Shown here piece after piece: positions 45,780 to 55,979 of a stretch of 64,000 bases of DNA. The position numbers and the translations under genes are program-made. Source of the DNA: Shewanella violacea DSS12 (lineage in GTDB: Bacteria > Pseudomonadota > Gammaproteobacteria > Enterobacterales > Shewanellaceae); contig NC_014012.1 of NCBI RefSeq assembly GCF_000091325.1, positions 4,051,685 through 4,115,684 of the forward strand, read 5' to 3'. The stretch's first letter is position 1. Each line of letters starts with the position of its first letter. A model generated the notes under the pieces. The model was not told the origin of the DNA, ran no database searches, and worked only from the letters and a program-made list of their open reading frames with translations.

Positions 45780-48386
45780 CTAGCGATCATTTCTACTAAA
45801 TGTCTTTTTCTTGGTAAAGCGGGTCGGTAAGGTATTGGCAGGATCATCTGGCCACAGATGCTTGGGATACCTGCCTTTCATCTCTTTCTTAACTTCAACA
45901 TATGGCCCTTGCCAGAAGCTGGCCAGATCGGCAGTTAAGGCTAAAGGTCTACGGGCCGGAGAGAGCAGCTCCATGGTCACAGTAAGCTTACCATTAGCTA
46001 GAATAGGGCTCTGCGCCATACCTAATGCTTCTTGTAGCCTGACACTGAGCCTGGCCCTGCCCGCATCATCGTAGGTAATACTCGCTCTGGTGCCAGTCGC
46101 CATAGGCCAATGACAGGGGAAAAGCTTGTCGAGGCGCTGCTGTTTATCCCACTCACACAGATTAAGCAGCAGAGTATAACAGTCAAGAGCCCGCAGTTGT
46201 GACAAGCTTCTGACATCGTTAATGTAAGGTCCCAGCCAATCTTCCAAGGTCTCTAATAGATGTTGCTCGCCGATATCCGGCCAGCCAGTATCGGCATCAA
46301 GCTCGGCTGCTAGTTTGACTCTATGTTGGAGCTGTAATGTCTTAGGGTTAAAATCAAGCAATTCCAATCCCTTACTATAAACCTGTTCAAATATTGCCGC
46401 TTTTATCTGCTCGACTGCCGGCTTATTGGTGGCTGTCTTACTCAAGACAATTTGACCGATTCGCTGTCGCCTTTCGGCAAAAAAGCGTCCTTTGCCATCA
46501 TCCCAGCCACAATAATCCTGACTCTTGACCAAAAAAGATAAGCGTTTCTTAAACAAATCTTCATCTATCTCCGCCGCCAAATAGACTCTACCACTGGTTC
46601 GGCCCTCACTCTCCTGGAAATCCGCTACCACTAACCAATCGGCCCGGGCCAATGGATCATGCTCGGGAAGAGTCACTCCTGTGCCATTTGCCAGTTGATA
46701 GCCAGACACACCTCGGCTCTTAGCTATTCGGTCTGGGAAAGCCAATGCTAGCAGCAGGGCAATATCACCGGAACCCACAGATGAGACCAGATGATTCAGG
46801 TCAAGATTAACCTTGAGCTTCTTCATCCAACTACGTACCTGTTTACCGGCTTCGCCCTGAATGGCCTCTCTAAGATAGTTACTGATATCGACGCCATGTC
46901 GACCCAGTGAGCGGGATTCTAAAATCCCAGCGAGTAGACAAGCCAATCCCACCAGATGAGCATCCCCCTGATTTGCCGAAAGCACCTTGGCCTTGAGTAA
47001 CATATGCGCCAGCCTAGGATGACATCCCAACTGATAGGCTTGACTGCCATGGCGAGTCAAGGTTCTGCGTACATCGACCAGCTCTAATAACTCAAGCAAC
47101 TGCCAGGCCACGGTCTCATTGGCCTTCGAAGGCTGCGTCAGCAGAGGTAAGTCATTAAGCGCCTTGACTCCCCAACAGGCTGCATCCAGTGACATAGGAA
47201 GAAGATCGCTATGCAAAATTTCCGGCTCATCCGCCTTTAATAGTCGCCCTTGCTCCTCTTGACTCCAGAGGCGCAAACAATAACCGGCAGATAGACGCCC
47301 CGCGCGCCCCGCCCTTTGGGCCGCAGATGCCTGACTGATGCGTTTGAGTGTCAGACGCGTCACCCCGGTTTTAGGGTTAAAGCTGGCATGGCGTTTATAA
47401 CCGGAATCGACCACCATAGTGATACCGTCAATGGTCAGACTCGACTCGGCAACATTGGTAGACAAGACGATTTTACGCTTGCCATCTGTGGCTGGAGCTA
47501 TGGCCCTGTCCTGGGCCTTAGCCGGCAGACTGCCATAGAGGGGGCAAAGAGAAAATACATTGAGATCTAAACGCTTGGCCAAATAATCATGTAGGCGCAT
47601 GATCTCCCCCTGACCGGGAAGAAACGCTAGCAATGAACCATTTTTGTCGATACTAGCAGGACTTTTATCATCGCCATTGAGCAAGTCGACGATACATTTC
47701 CCCATATGATCTAACCAGATTTGGTTGCGATTCTGATAAGGATTGCTCCCTTGAGTTCGCCCCTTAGATTCAGCCAGGCTTCGATAACCTAGCTCGACCG
47801 GAAAGCTGCGGCCCTCACTCTGCAGTGAGCAGGCGTTTGGCATCAGAGTCGATAGTGGCAGACCAGCAAGCGTGGCTGACATGGCTAAGATCTTAAGATC
47901 CTCTCGAAATGATCCTTGGATCTCCAGCGCCAACGCCAAACCTAGATCCGTAGTGAGATGACGTTCATGGATCTCATCGAAGATAATCAAGGCGATTCCG
48001 CTTAACTCGGGATCTTGCTGGATCATGCGAGTCAAAATACCTTCGGTGACTATCTCTAATCGAGTGGAATCACTACAACGAGACTCGCCTCTAACTCTAT
48101 AACCTACCTCAGTGCCTATCTGAGATCCCCTCTGGCTGGCAATATAATGCGCCACACTCCTTGCCGCCACACGCCTAGGTTCCAGCATCAAGATTTTGCC
48201 TTTCAGCTCACTCCAATCCAACATGGCCAGTGGTAAGGCCGTGGATTTACCAGCACCGGTGGGCGCTTCCAGAATAACTTGATTATTGGCATGAAAAGCC
48301 TCTCTCAAGGGCGAGAGCAGCTGGTGTATGGGTAACTGATTCAAGGGAAGTGAGGTCTCGATGATTAATGGCGACCCAGTGTACAT
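45780..48386 (-). CDS. hrpB: ATP-dependent helicase HrpB (DEAH/DExH-box)
   Basis: 868 residues. The helicase core starts near residue 20: Walker A APTGAGKST (41-49), Walker B DEIH in LIIFDEIHERHL, SAT in AMSATLAG, and motif VI QRAGRAGR. It then has HA2-like and HrpB-specific C-terminal domains ending RYPKHLWPDDPANTLPTRFT (family end). Its function is not well settled; it is a likely RNA helicase. Adjacent to mrcB and divergent from thpR, the same arrangement as in E. coli. Confidence 0.94.
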   Translation of the reverse strand: MYTGSPLIIETSLPLNQLPIHQLLSPLREAFHANNQVILEAPTGAGKSTALPLAMLDWSELKGKILMLEPRRVAARSVAHYIASQRGSQIGTEVGYRVRGESRCSDSTRLEIVTEGILTRMIQQDPELSGIALIIFDEIHERHLTTDLGLALALEIQGSFREDLKILAMSATLAGLPLSTLMPNACSLQSEGRSFPVELGYRSLAESKGRTQGSNPYQNRNQIWLDHMGKCIVDLLNGDDKSPASIDKNGSLLAFLPGQGEIMRLHDYLAKRLDLNVFSLCPLYGSLPAKAQDRAIAPATDGKRKIVLSTNVAESSLTIDGITMVVDSGYKRHASFNPKTGVTRLTLKRISQASAAQRAGRAGRLSAGYCLRLWSQEEQGRLLKADEPEILHSDLLPMSLDAACWGVKALNDLPLLTQPSKANETVAWQLLELLELVDVRRTLTRHGSQAYQLGCHPRLAHMLLKAKVLSANQGDAHLVGLACLLAGILESRSLGRHGVDISNYLREAIQGEAGKQVRSWMKKLKVNLDLNHLVSSVGSGDIALLLALAFPDRIAKSRGVSGYQLANGTGVTLPEHDPLARADWLVVADFQESEGRTSGRVYLAAEIDEDLFKKRLSFLVKSQDYCGWDDGKGRFFAERRQRIGQIVLSKTATNKPAVEQIKAAIFEQVYSKGLELLDFNPKTLQLQHRVKLAAELDADTGWPDIGEQHLLETLEDWLGPYINDVRSLSQLRALDCYTLLLNLCEWDKQQRLDKLFPCHWPMATGTRASITYDDAGRARLSVRLQEALGMAQSPILANGKLTVTMELLSPARRPLALTADLASFWQGPYVEVKKEMKGRYPKHLWPDDPANTLPTRFTKKKTFSRNDR

Positions 48387-48530
48387 TATTGCTGAGGCGA
48401 TGGCATGGGCTCTAGTCCCAGTGAACTCTGACTCACCGAGTCGTCAAATATGATAAAAATGCATTTATAAATAAAAACTTAGCCTGTACAGGTATTTTCA
48501 CGCCATAATATAAAGAACGAGGGAAGTAAG

Positions 48531-49139
48531 ATGCAGCGACTATTTTTAGGTGTCTCGCCAACTAAGCAGCAAGTTAATCAGCTCTGTGATATTCAGTCTC
48601 TATTGAAGGCCGCTGGCCACAAAGGCTATGGCCGCCCAGTCAATCGAAACAATTTCCATATGACTCTGGCCTTTCTCGGTCAAACCCATGATGCTTGTCT
48701 TGCTCAGTTAATTAAGGCTATCGATCTAATGGCTCACACCGATGGCTGGACAAAATTTAGCATCACCTTTGACAAATTAACCTTGTGGCGTAAACCTCAA
48801 GTCCTGTGTTTATCCGCGCCTTCCTTGACTCAGGTATCACTCAATCCTGACTTGTACTACGCCGTGGAACATTGCCAGAGGATTATTCACTCGATACAGT
48901 CAAAATCGGCACCTAGCAGCTCCATAGACAATGGCGTCGAGCAGCTAACTCGCCCCCACCTCCATTTCACTCCCCATATTACCTTACTCAGGAAAGCCAA
49001 GTTGCTACCTAAAGAAACTCTGATGCAGCTGGGCTTAACGCCGATCACACTGACGCCAAATCAGATGCACTTATATCAATCTGTCAGCGGCGAACGTGGC
49101 GTCGAATACCATATTTTACAATCTTGGCCATTAGTCTAA
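48531..49139 (+). CDS. thpR: RNA 2',3'-cyclic phosphodiesterase ThpR
   Basis: A 2H phosphoesterase that opens 2',3'-cyclic phosphates (and in vitro ligates tRNA halves). 202 residues. The two catalytic H-x-T motifs are HMT (43-45) in NNFHMTLAFLG and HIT (149-151) in HFTPHITLL. The spacing between them is slightly longer than in E. coli ThpR, owing to an insert rich in Ser (about 122-138). Divergent from hrpB, as in E. coli. Confidence 0.93.
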   Translation: MQRLFLGVSPTKQQVNQLCDIQSLLKAAGHKGYGRPVNRNNFHMTLAFLGQTHDACLAQLIKAIDLMAHTDGWTKFSITFDKLTLWRKPQVLCLSAPSLTQVSLNPDLYYAVEHCQRIIHSIQSKSAPSSSIDNGVEQLTRPHLHFTPHITLLRKAKLLPKETLMQLGLTPITLTPNQMHLYQSVSGERGVEYHILQSWPLV

Positions 49140-49251
49140 CTGGCTAATCATTGCATCATCTAGCAGGAAAGATATGAAGCTCATCAGCGCCAGAGTGACA
49201 TGTGAACACGGGCGATAAATCCAGCCTAAATAAGCAGATATATCAGACTCA

Positions 49252-49271
49252 ATACCAATCGGTATAACTTG
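49252..49271. repeat. TACCA-GGTA palindromic element (copy 2)
   Basis: AATACCAATCGGTATAACTT has the imperfect inverted repeat TACC-AATC-GGTA, similar to the element at 43361. It lies between the convergent thpR and pepB genes. Confidence 0.45.
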
Positions 49272-49290
49272 CTCGAGGAATGAGCACCCA

Positions 49291-49326
49291 CAAAATAAAA
49301 AGCCAGAGTCACTATCACTCTGGCTG
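49291..49326 (-). terminator. Terminator of pepB
   Basis: AGCCAGAGT and ACTCTGGCT form a 9-bp stem with a 6-7 base loop, followed by TTTTTATTTTG on the minus strand. It lies just past the pepB stop. Confidence 0.88.
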
Positions 49327-49354
49327 GGTAAACTTGGCTATATCAGGCTTAAAC

Positions 49355-50632
49355 TTAGTCGTGAAGCAAGCCAGCTATGGTCAGCATACCGTGTGTGGTA
49401 CCACCTGCAGCCCAAAGTCCATTTGGAGAGTCGGCAAAGGCAGAGGCTAGATCCATATGCAGCCATTTCACATCCGGTGACACGAAACGCCACAGGAAGC
49501 CTGCCGCATTTGATGCGCCGCCGGCTCCACCACCTTTCATGGGACGACTGTTCGCCGTATCGGCATAGGCAGATGGACACATCTCGCGATGCCAAGGATC
49601 TAACGGCAGAGGCCAGACACGCTCACCCACTTCGGCCGCTTTAGCTTGTGCCATTGCCAGCACTTCACTCGAGGGGGAGAAGATAGCATTGTAGTTAGTT
49701 CCCACCGCCATCACAGCCGCGCCAGTTAAGGTTGCAGCATCTATGACCAATTCCGCACCCGTAGCTGATGCAGCCTGTAGACCATCGGCCAAGACTAAGC
49801 GTCCTTCGGCATCGGTATTGACCACTTCGACGCTAACACCGTTCTTATAGGTCAGGATGTCACCCAATTTATAGGCATGGCCACTGATCAGATTCTCAGC
49901 ACAACAAAGAAACAGCTTCACACGCTTATTCAATCCTTGCTTCATCGCAAGACCAAGGGCTGCTGTCACTGTGGATGCGCCGCCCATATCACACTTCATA
50001 CCCAGCATGCCTTCAGTGGCTTTGATACTGTAACCGCCTGAGTCGAATGTAATGCCTTTACCCACTAAGGCTACAGATACAGGTGCATCTTCTCCTAGCG
50101 GGTTATAGTCAAGTTCAAGCATGGCTGGAGGACGTTCACTGCCACGGCCCACGGCATGAATACCGACCCATTTCTGTTCTAAAAGCTCTTGGCCTTCAAT
50201 AATACGGTAAGTCACCTTATCGCCGCCGATCTCAGACAACCAATGTGCAGCCAGAATAGCTAACTTAACAGGAGCCAGATTCTCAGGGGTTTCATTGATC
50301 AAGTGGCGCGCAAAACTCGCACTCTCGAGACGGTTGTTGAGTTCGGTTTGAGCCGAGTCATCACCGGTCCAACGCACATCTGGTTCAGACTTAGCCGTGG
50401 TGAAGCCCAGAGAGAAGGCCCACTGTGAGTCCACACTCCACAACTCGCCTTCCAGCGCTATGGTCGATAAACCTTGGCTACGCAGCTTACGTGCCGCTTG
50501 CTGGATCTGACGCAACTCATCTTCACCTTGGAGATGAATAATCGCCAGATTATTGCTAAAAGTAACATCAGCCTTGCCCCAATGGGCGGCAGGTGCATCT
50601 TTGCTAAGAGTAACTTTCATTAAGTCTGTCAT
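49355..50632 (-). CDS. pepB: Peptidase B (M17 leucyl aminopeptidase family)
   Basis: A cytoplasmic metallo-aminopeptidase of 425 residues (E. coli PepB 427). The C-terminal catalytic domain has VGKGITFDSGGYSIK with a metal Lys and Asp, MKCDMGGAS, and the family signature NTDAEGRLVLADGL with metal-binding Asp and Glu. The short PepB-type N-terminal domain separates it from PepA. In E. coli pepB is elsewhere, so this is an insertion into an otherwise conserved block. The start at 50632 lies about 120 bases from sfsA on the other strand. Confidence 0.92.
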   Translation of the reverse strand: MTDLMKVTLSKDAPAAHWGKADVTFSNNLAIIHLQGEDELRQIQQAARKLRSQGLSTIALEGELWSVDSQWAFSLGFTTAKSEPDVRWTGDDSAQTELNNRLESASFARHLINETPENLAPVKLAILAAHWLSEIGGDKVTYRIIEGQELLEQKWVGIHAVGRGSERPPAMLELDYNPLGEDAPVSVALVGKGITFDSGGYSIKATEGMLGMKCDMGGASTVTAALGLAMKQGLNKRVKLFLCCAENLISGHAYKLGDILTYKNGVSVEVVNTDAEGRLVLADGLQAASATGAELVIDAATLTGAAVMAVGTNYNAIFSPSSEVLAMAQAKAAEVGERVWPLPLDPWHREMCPSAYADTANSRPMKGGGAGGASNAAGFLWRFVSPDVKWLHMDLASAFADSPNGLWAAGGTTHGMLTIAGLLHD

Positions 50633-50755
50633 GGGGTTCCTTACTGAACTATTTCTTATTTAGTTTTGCACGCAGTTTACTGCATAGAATCCGATACCGA
50701 CAGTTAAAAGCTGATAACCTTGTGCCATTATTTCAATAATCGTGGATCTCAAGTC

Positions 50756-51472
50756 ATGGAGTTCAGTCCCTCTTTCCAACAGGGAAAATTAATCAAAAGA
50801 TACAAACGCTTCCTTACGGATATCGAACTCGAAGATGGCAGCCTGGTTACCATTCACTGCCCCAATACTGGCTCCATGAAGAATTGCTTGTTTGAGGGGG
50901 AAAGAGTCTGGTTTTCTACCTCAGATAACCCTAAACGTAAATACTCACGAACCTGGGAGCTGGCCGAGTCCGACCAAGGCCACCTTATTGGCATTAATAC
51001 CGGCAGAGCCAACCAGCTGGCAGAAGATGCCATTAAATCCGGCGTCATCACAGAGCTACAGGGCTACGGTTATCTTAAACGTGAAGTGAAATATGGCAGT
51101 GAAAATAGCCGTATCGATATTCTTTTGCGGGACGAGTCTAGTGTGAGTCCTAAACCTGATTGCTATGTAGAGGTAAAAAGTTGCACCTTATTAGAAGAGG
51201 GACAAGGCTACTTTCCTGACTCAGTTACCACCCGAGGACAGAAGCATCTGCGAGAGTTAATGGAGATGGTCGCCTTGGGCCACAGAGGCGTTTTACTTTT
51301 TGTGGTGCAGCATACTGGTATCGATTCGGTACAAGCGGCCGCTCATATTGATCCAGAATATGCCCAACTTCTCATAAAGGCACATCAATCTGGCGTCGAA
51401 ATATTCGCCTATTGTGCAGAAATGTCGCCAAATCACTCCTTCTTGATTAAATCCTGTCCTGTCAAACTCTAA
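50756..51472 (+). CDS. sfsA: Sugar fermentation stimulation protein SfsA
   Basis: 238 residues (E. coli SfsA 234). Long known as a nucleic-acid-binding protein that affects maltose metabolism; the molecular function is not settled. It opens [20 protein letters not shown] and has [14 protein letters not shown] and the nuclease-like Y-V-E-V-K-S segment ([10 protein letters not shown]) near 150. The start at 50756 (ATG) gives the family N-terminus; an upstream TTG frame is rejected. dksA follows 159 bases later, as in E. coli. Confidence 0.93.
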   Translation: MEFSPSFQQGKLIKRYKRFLTDIELEDGSLVTIHCPNTGSMKNCLFEGERVWFSTSDNPKRKYSRTWELAESDQGHLIGINTGRANQLAEDAIKSGVITELQGYGYLKREVKYGSENSRIDILLRDESSVSPKPDCYVEVKSCTLLEEGQGYFPDSVTTRGQKHLRELMEMVALGHRGVLLFVVQHTGIDSVQAAAHIDPEYAQLLIKAHQSGVEIFAYCAEMSPNHSFLIKSCPVKL

Positions 51473-51631
51473 ATGAACGGTAAAAGTTGAATTAATTAAG
51501 AATAGGGGACATAGTCAAGGAATATCATTATCGCAACACAAAAAGTTTGCTTGCTGTATCAGTTTCTGGTATAGATATCGGCCTTAAAATACAAGCGCCC
51601 TACAACGCAAATGATTAACAGGAGATGCGTT

Positions 51632-52075
51632 ATGCCAGAAGGCACTAAAAAACTCGGCGTGCTCGCTATCGCAGGTGTAGAACCTTATCAGGTAAAACCT
51701 GGTGAGGAGTACATGAACGCAAATCAGTCGAGCCACTTCAGAACGATTCTGGATGCTTGGCGTAATCAATTGCGTGAAGAGGTCGATCGTACTCTAAGCC
51801 ACATGCAAGACGAAGCGGCTAACTTCCCGGACCCTGTGGACCGTGCAGCACAAGAGGAGGAGTTCAGTCTAGAACTTCGAGCTCGAGATAGAGAACGTAA
51901 GTTGATCAAGAAGATCGAGAAGACACTTCAGAAAATTGAAGATGATGACTTTGGATTCTGTGATTCTTGTGGCATCGAAATCGGTATACGCCGTTTAGAA
52001 GCTCGTCCAACGGCCGATCAGTGTATCGACTGTAAGACACTTGCAGAGATTAAAGAAAAGCAGATGGCAGGCTAA
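51632..52075 (+). CDS. dksA: RNA polymerase-binding transcription factor DksA
   Basis: Binds the secondary channel of RNA polymerase and, with ppGpp, adjusts rRNA and amino-acid promoters. 147 residues. The coiled-coil tip has the D-x-x-D-x-A motif in FPDPVDRA (67-72). The C-terminal zinc finger has Cys110, Cys113, Cys131 and Cys134. The start at 51632 has AGGAG seven bases upstream; the earlier in-frame ATG at 51611 lies before that site. Start of the dksA-gluQ-pcnB-folK order. Confidence 0.96.
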   Translation: MPEGTKKLGVLAIAGVEPYQVKPGEEYMNANQSSHFRTILDAWRNQLREEVDRTLSHMQDEAANFPDPVDRAAQEEEFSLELRARDRERKLIKKIEKTLQKIEDDDFGFCDSCGIEIGIRRLEARPTADQCIDCKTLAEIKEKQMAG

Positions 52076-52125
52076 TCTGACTCACCTTGCTTTAATATCT
52101 AGTAAGCATAGGCAAGAATAAGTAA

Positions 52126-52146
52126 AGCGGGGCCTAGCCCCGCTCT
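52126..52146 (+). terminator. Hairpin between dksA and gluQ
   Basis: AGCGGGGC and GCCCCGCT form an 8-bp GC-rich stem with a 3-base loop. Pyrimidine-rich but not T-rich sequence follows. Partial termination after dksA is plausible. Confidence 0.6.
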
Positions 52147-52203
52147 CATTCCTCTCCCCTCTATAATCCAATTCTGCGTTAATCTTGTCTTAGGTGAAAT
52201 AAT

Positions 52204-53076
52204 TTGAATCACCAACAATATATCGGCCGCTTTGCCCCCTCTCCTTCGGGCCCCTTACACCTTGGTTCACTCGTTGCCGCTCTGGGCAGTTATTTGCGTG
52301 CCCGCTCACAAAACGGCCAATGGCTGGTTCGGGTCGAAGATATCGATCCCCCTCGGGAAATCCAAGGAGCAACGGATGACATATTACGCACCTTAGAGGC
52401 CTACGGACTTCATTGGGATGGCGATGTCTTATATCAAAGTGAGCGTCTCGATACTTATCAGCACCAGATAGACAAGTTAGTGGCACAAGACAAGGCATAT
52501 TACTGTCAATGTAGCCGCAAACAGATCAAAGCCATGGGCGGGACCTATGATGGACGCTGTGGTCGGCTAACTCAGCCACACATCAGCGGCGCTATTCGCA
52601 TCCGCAATACTGCAGGCATTGATAGGTTTGACGATGTGCAGATGGGAGAAGTCAGGGTTGATAATAACTTTGCCACTGAGGACTTTATCATCAAGCGCAG
52701 TGACGGTTTATTTGCCTATCAATTGGCCGTGGTGATGGACGATGGTTTCCAGAAAATTACCGAGGTGACACGGGGTAGTGACTTGCTTATCCCCACTTGT
52801 AGGCAAATCAGTCTGTTTCAGATGTTTAATCAGCAGCCACCTACATGGCTCCACTTACCCCTAATCTGCACCAGCCCAGGGATGAAACTTTCGAAACAGA
52901 ACTATGCCGCTGCCATAGACAAGGCTCAGCCCCAAATTAGCTTCAATGCCGCCTTAGCATTTTTAGGCCAGGCCCGAGTATCGCCTGAACAACAAATGGA
53001 AAAAATGGTCTCTCAGGCCGTCGCACAATTCGATCTTTCCTTAGTCCCTAAGCAAACAGAAATCATCCAAGCTTAA
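52204..53076 (+). CDS. gluQ: Glutamyl-Q tRNA(Asp) synthetase
   Basis: Attaches glutamate to queuosine at position 34 of tRNA(Asp). 290 residues: a GluRS catalytic core without the anticodon-binding domain. HIGH-type motif in APSPSGPLHLGSL, KMSKS-type KLSKQN at about 238, and a zinc-site-like CQCSRKQ...GRCGRL (two C-x-C/C pairs, about 101-122). The start is TTG, with AGGTGA seven bases upstream and no better ATG. The MNHQQYIGRFAPSP N-terminus fits the family. Lies between dksA and pcnB, as in E. coli. Confidence 0.93.
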   Translation: MNHQQYIGRFAPSPSGPLHLGSLVAALGSYLRARSQNGQWLVRVEDIDPPREIQGATDDILRTLEAYGLHWDGDVLYQSERLDTYQHQIDKLVAQDKAYYCQCSRKQIKAMGGTYDGRCGRLTQPHISGAIRIRNTAGIDRFDDVQMGEVRVDNNFATEDFIIKRSDGLFAYQLAVVMDDGFQKITEVTRGSDLLIPTCRQISLFQMFNQQPPTWLHLPLICTSPGMKLSKQNYAAAIDKAQPQISFNAALAFLGQARVSPEQQMEKMVSQAVAQFDLSLVPKQTEIIQA

Positions 53077-53171
53077 GAATATACTCATTAGGTTTCATTT
53101 GGGGTATCATAGCCGCCTTGTTGTAACCCATAGTACTTTTTCACGGTACAGATGCAATTCCGAGGTGTCCC

Positions 53172-54608
53172 ATTTTTCGCCGTATTAGCAAATTCTGTAA
53201 ACAGTTATTTGATAACAAACAGACGACTGAAGAAACTACAAATTCAGGCTTAAGTCTGGACATTGTCCCGAGACAAGATCACGATATTTCTCGGAGACAG
53301 ATGAGCGAAAACGCCATAAAGGTACTCTATCGCCTACATAAGTCTGGCTTTAAGGCGTATCTAGTCGGTGGCGGCGTGCGCGATATTCTCCTGGGATTAC
53401 AACCTAAAGATTTTGATGTTGTCACCAATGCCACACCTGAAGAGATCAAGGGTCTGTTCCGAAATTGTCGACTCATTGGCCGACGCTTTCGTCTGGCCCA
53501 TATCGTCTTCGGCCGTGATGTCATCGAAGTTGCTACCTTACGCGGTCATCATGTGGACTCGGGAGAGAAAATCTCCAAGACCAATGCCGAAGGTAGACTG
53601 CTGCGTGATAACGTCTATGGCACCATAGATGAAGATGCCGAACGCCGTGACTTCACCGTCAATGCGCTCTATTACGACATCAGTGACTTCTCTATTCACA
53701 GTTATGGCGGTGGTCTTCAGGATCTTCAGTCTCGAACCATCAGGATGATAGGCGATCCTAATACCCGCTACCGTGAAGATCCTGTGCGTATGCTCAGAGC
53801 AGTGCGCTTCGCCACTAAGCTCAACATGACCATAGAGAAAGACACAGCTGCGCCGATTTCTGAATTGGCACCTCTGTTGAAAGATATCCCAGCGGCCCGC
53901 ATGTATGAAGAGATCCTTAAACTCTTCTTCAATGGTCATGCACTGAATAACTTCAACATGATGCGTGATCTAGGTCTGTTTGAACCACTATTCCCTCTGG
54001 TCAATAGTCAACTTGTCGATGAGCCAAATGGCCCGGCGAATAAGATGATGAAGAGCATAATGCAGAGTACAGATTCTCGGGTAAAAGCCGAGAAAACGGT
54101 CACTCCAGCATTCTTCTACGCCGCGATTCTTTGGTACCCCCTCAGTCAACGCGCCGATGATATCGCTTTAGAGGGTGGTTTAAGTCTTTACGATGCCTAT
54201 TACGCCGCTATGGGCGATGTAATGGAGCAACAATGTAGTACCATCAGTATTCCACGCCGCTTCAGTACTCCGGCGAAAGATATCTGGCAACTACAGTTAC
54301 GATTCGATCGTAACCAAGGGACACGCGCCTTCAAGTTTATCGAACATCCTAAATTCCGTGCTGCCTATGATCTGTTATTGCTTAGAGCAAGCGCAGAGGG
54401 TGGCGCAGTGGCTAAATCTGCCGCTTGGTGGAAGAGCTTTGTCGAAGGTGGTGAAGAGCAACGTAGCGTCATAGCTCGCTCAGTCAACAAGGGCAGTCGT
54501 AACCGTAATTCGAATCAGCGCCGTCGTCGTAAGCCATCGGCTAAGAAGACCTCGGAGAATACAGGCGAGCAAGCAGCTAGCCCGTCAACGGATAAGCCTG
54601 CCGGCTAA
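53172..54608 (+). CDS. pcnB: Poly(A) polymerase I, starting at an AUU codon
   Basis: Adds poly(A) tails to RNA 3' ends and so promotes decay. 478 residues from the start I prefer. Nucleotidyltransferase domain: YLVGGGVRDILLG, PKDFDVVTNA, RRFRLAHIVFG, RRDFTVNALYY, REDPVRMLRAVRFA. A basic tail (NRNSNQRRRRKPSAKK) follows. The first ATG (53301) truncates the N-terminus. An in-frame ATT at 53172, five bases after GAGGT, gives IFRRISKFCKQLF then LDIVPRQDHDISRRQMSENA, which aligns with the E. coli N-terminus (MFTRVANFC..., VIPREQHAISRKDISENA). E. coli pcnB is known to start at AUU, which keeps expression low. folK overlaps the stop. Confidence 0.93.
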   Translation: MFRRISKFCKQLFDNKQTTEETTNSGLSLDIVPRQDHDISRRQMSENAIKVLYRLHKSGFKAYLVGGGVRDILLGLQPKDFDVVTNATPEEIKGLFRNCRLIGRRFRLAHIVFGRDVIEVATLRGHHVDSGEKISKTNAEGRLLRDNVYGTIDEDAERRDFTVNALYYDISDFSIHSYGGGLQDLQSRTIRMIGDPNTRYREDPVRMLRAVRFATKLNMTIEKDTAAPISELAPLLKDIPAARMYEEILKLFFNGHALNNFNMMRDLGLFEPLFPLVNSQLVDEPNGPANKMMKSIMQSTDSRVKAEKTVTPAFFYAAILWYPLSQRADDIALEGGLSLYDAYYAAMGDVMEQQCSTISIPRRFSTPAKDIWQLQLRFDRNQGTRAFKFIEHPKFRAAYDLLLLRASAEGGAVAKSAAWWKSFVEGGEEQRSVIARSVNKGSRNRNSNQRRRRKPSAKKTSENTGEQAASPSTDKPAG

Positions 54609-55099
54609 TGGCCAAGGTTTATCTTGCTCTCGGGGCAAACCTAACCGACCCAGTATCTCAGCTCGACAGTGCCTGTAAGGCACTGACCGAGCTCGCTGGC
54701 TCTAGCATCAAGCCCTCACTCACAATATCCTCTTACTATCGCTCGGCTCCCATGGGCGATGTAGTCCAGCCTGATTATGTTAATGCTGTTGCCTGTTTCC
54801 ATACTCGTCTCGATCCCATCGAGCTGTTAGACGCATTACAGAAGATAGAGAATGAACAGGGTCGGGTCAGATTAGAACGTTGGGGTCCACGCACCTTAGA
54901 TCTCGATATCTTACTCTATGACGATCAGACCATAGAGACTCCCAGACTCACAGTTCCCCACTATGGTATGAAACAGCGCAGCTTCGTGCTTATCCCCCTT
55001 GCCGAGATTGCACCTAATCTGACACTGCCATGTGGTACCGAACTCAACAGGCTTATCAATGAAGATTTGGTCGCAGAATTAGAACAAATAATCAGATAA
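54608..55099 (+). CDS. folK: 6-hydroxymethyl-7,8-dihydropterin pyrophosphokinase (HPPK)
   Basis: Transfers pyrophosphate from ATP to hydroxymethyl-dihydropterin in folate synthesis. 163 residues. Family blocks: [16 protein letters not shown] at the N-terminus, then [10 protein letters not shown] and [16 protein letters not shown] with the Mg-binding Asp pair, then [19 protein letters not shown]. The ATG overlaps the pcnB stop (TAATG), so translation is coupled. Confidence 0.95.
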   Translation: MAKVYLALGANLTDPVSQLDSACKALTELAGSSIKPSLTISSYYRSAPMGDVVQPDYVNAVACFHTRLDPIELLDALQKIENEQGRVRLERWGPRTLDLDILLYDDQTIETPRLTVPHYGMKQRSFVLIPLAEIAPNLTLPCGTELNRLINEDLVAELEQIIR

Positions 55100-55184
55100 T
55101 ATTGAACTCTGGTGGGAGTTAGCATATAACAACTATCTATCAAGAATTCATAACCGTTTTTTAATCAGATTTAAGAAAGTCACT

Positions 55185-55979
55185 ATGTCTAAGATAACTA
55201 GCTCTACCCTGCTCAAGTTTAAGCAGGAAGGTAAAAAGTTCACTTCACTCACAGCCTATGATGCAAGTTTTGCCAGCGCATTCGACAGTGAAGGAGTTTC
55301 TGTATTACTCGTAGGTGATTCTATGGGTATGGTACTTCAAGGACATGATGATACTCTGCCGGTCACGGTCGAAGATATCGCCTATCATACTCGCTGCGTT
55401 CGTCGTGGAGTTAAACGTGCTCTGCTTATCGCCGACATGCCATTTATGAGTTACGCCACTCCAGAGCAGGCTATGACCAATGCTACCGTGCTGATGCAAG
55501 CCGGTGCCAGCATGGTCAAGGTTGAAGGCGGCCATTGGCTATTAGAAACAGTGACCAAGTTAACCGAGCGTGGCATTCCAGTTTGTGCTCACCTAGGTCT
55601 TACACCTCAGTCGGTTCATGTATTCGGTGGCTTTAAGGTCCAGGGACGTGATGCAGACAATGCCCAGCGCATCTTAGATGAAGCCAAAGCCCTAGAAGCG
55701 GCAGGCGCTCAGCTATTGGTGGTCGAATGTATTCCTGCGCCATTAGCAAAAGCTATCAGCGAAGTCCTTACTATCCCAGTGATTGGAATAGGTGCTGGCG
55801 CCGATACAGATGGCCAGATCTTGGTCATGCATGACGTTCTGGGCATCTCTACTGGCTATATTCCTCGCTTCTCTAAGAACTTCCTCAAGCAGACCGGTGA
55901 GATCCGTGAAGCCATTCGTGCCTATATCGATGAAGTCGAGAAGGGTATATTCCCGGGCAGTGATCATACATTTAGTTAG
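55185..55979 (+). CDS. panB: 3-methyl-2-oxobutanoate hydroxymethyltransferase
   Basis: Makes ketopantoate from 2-oxoisovalerate and methylene-THF, the first committed step to pantothenate. 264 residues. Blocks: ITSLTAYD-like [35 protein letters not shown] (metal-binding Asp residues) in two parts, and VKVEGG and CHL-type [14 protein letters not shown]. It lies downstream of folK, the usual gammaproteobacterial order. panC follows after 150 bases. Confidence 0.95.
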   Translation: MSKITSSTLLKFKQEGKKFTSLTAYDASFASAFDSEGVSVLLVGDSMGMVLQGHDDTLPVTVEDIAYHTRCVRRGVKRALLIADMPFMSYATPEQAMTNATVLMQAGASMVKVEGGHWLLETVTKLTERGIPVCAHLGLTPQSVHVFGGFKVQGRDADNAQRILDEAKALEAAGAQLLVVECIPAPLAKAISEVLTIPVIGIGAGADTDGQILVMHDVLGISTGYIPRFSKNFLKQTGEIREAIRAYIDEVEKGIFPGSDHTFS

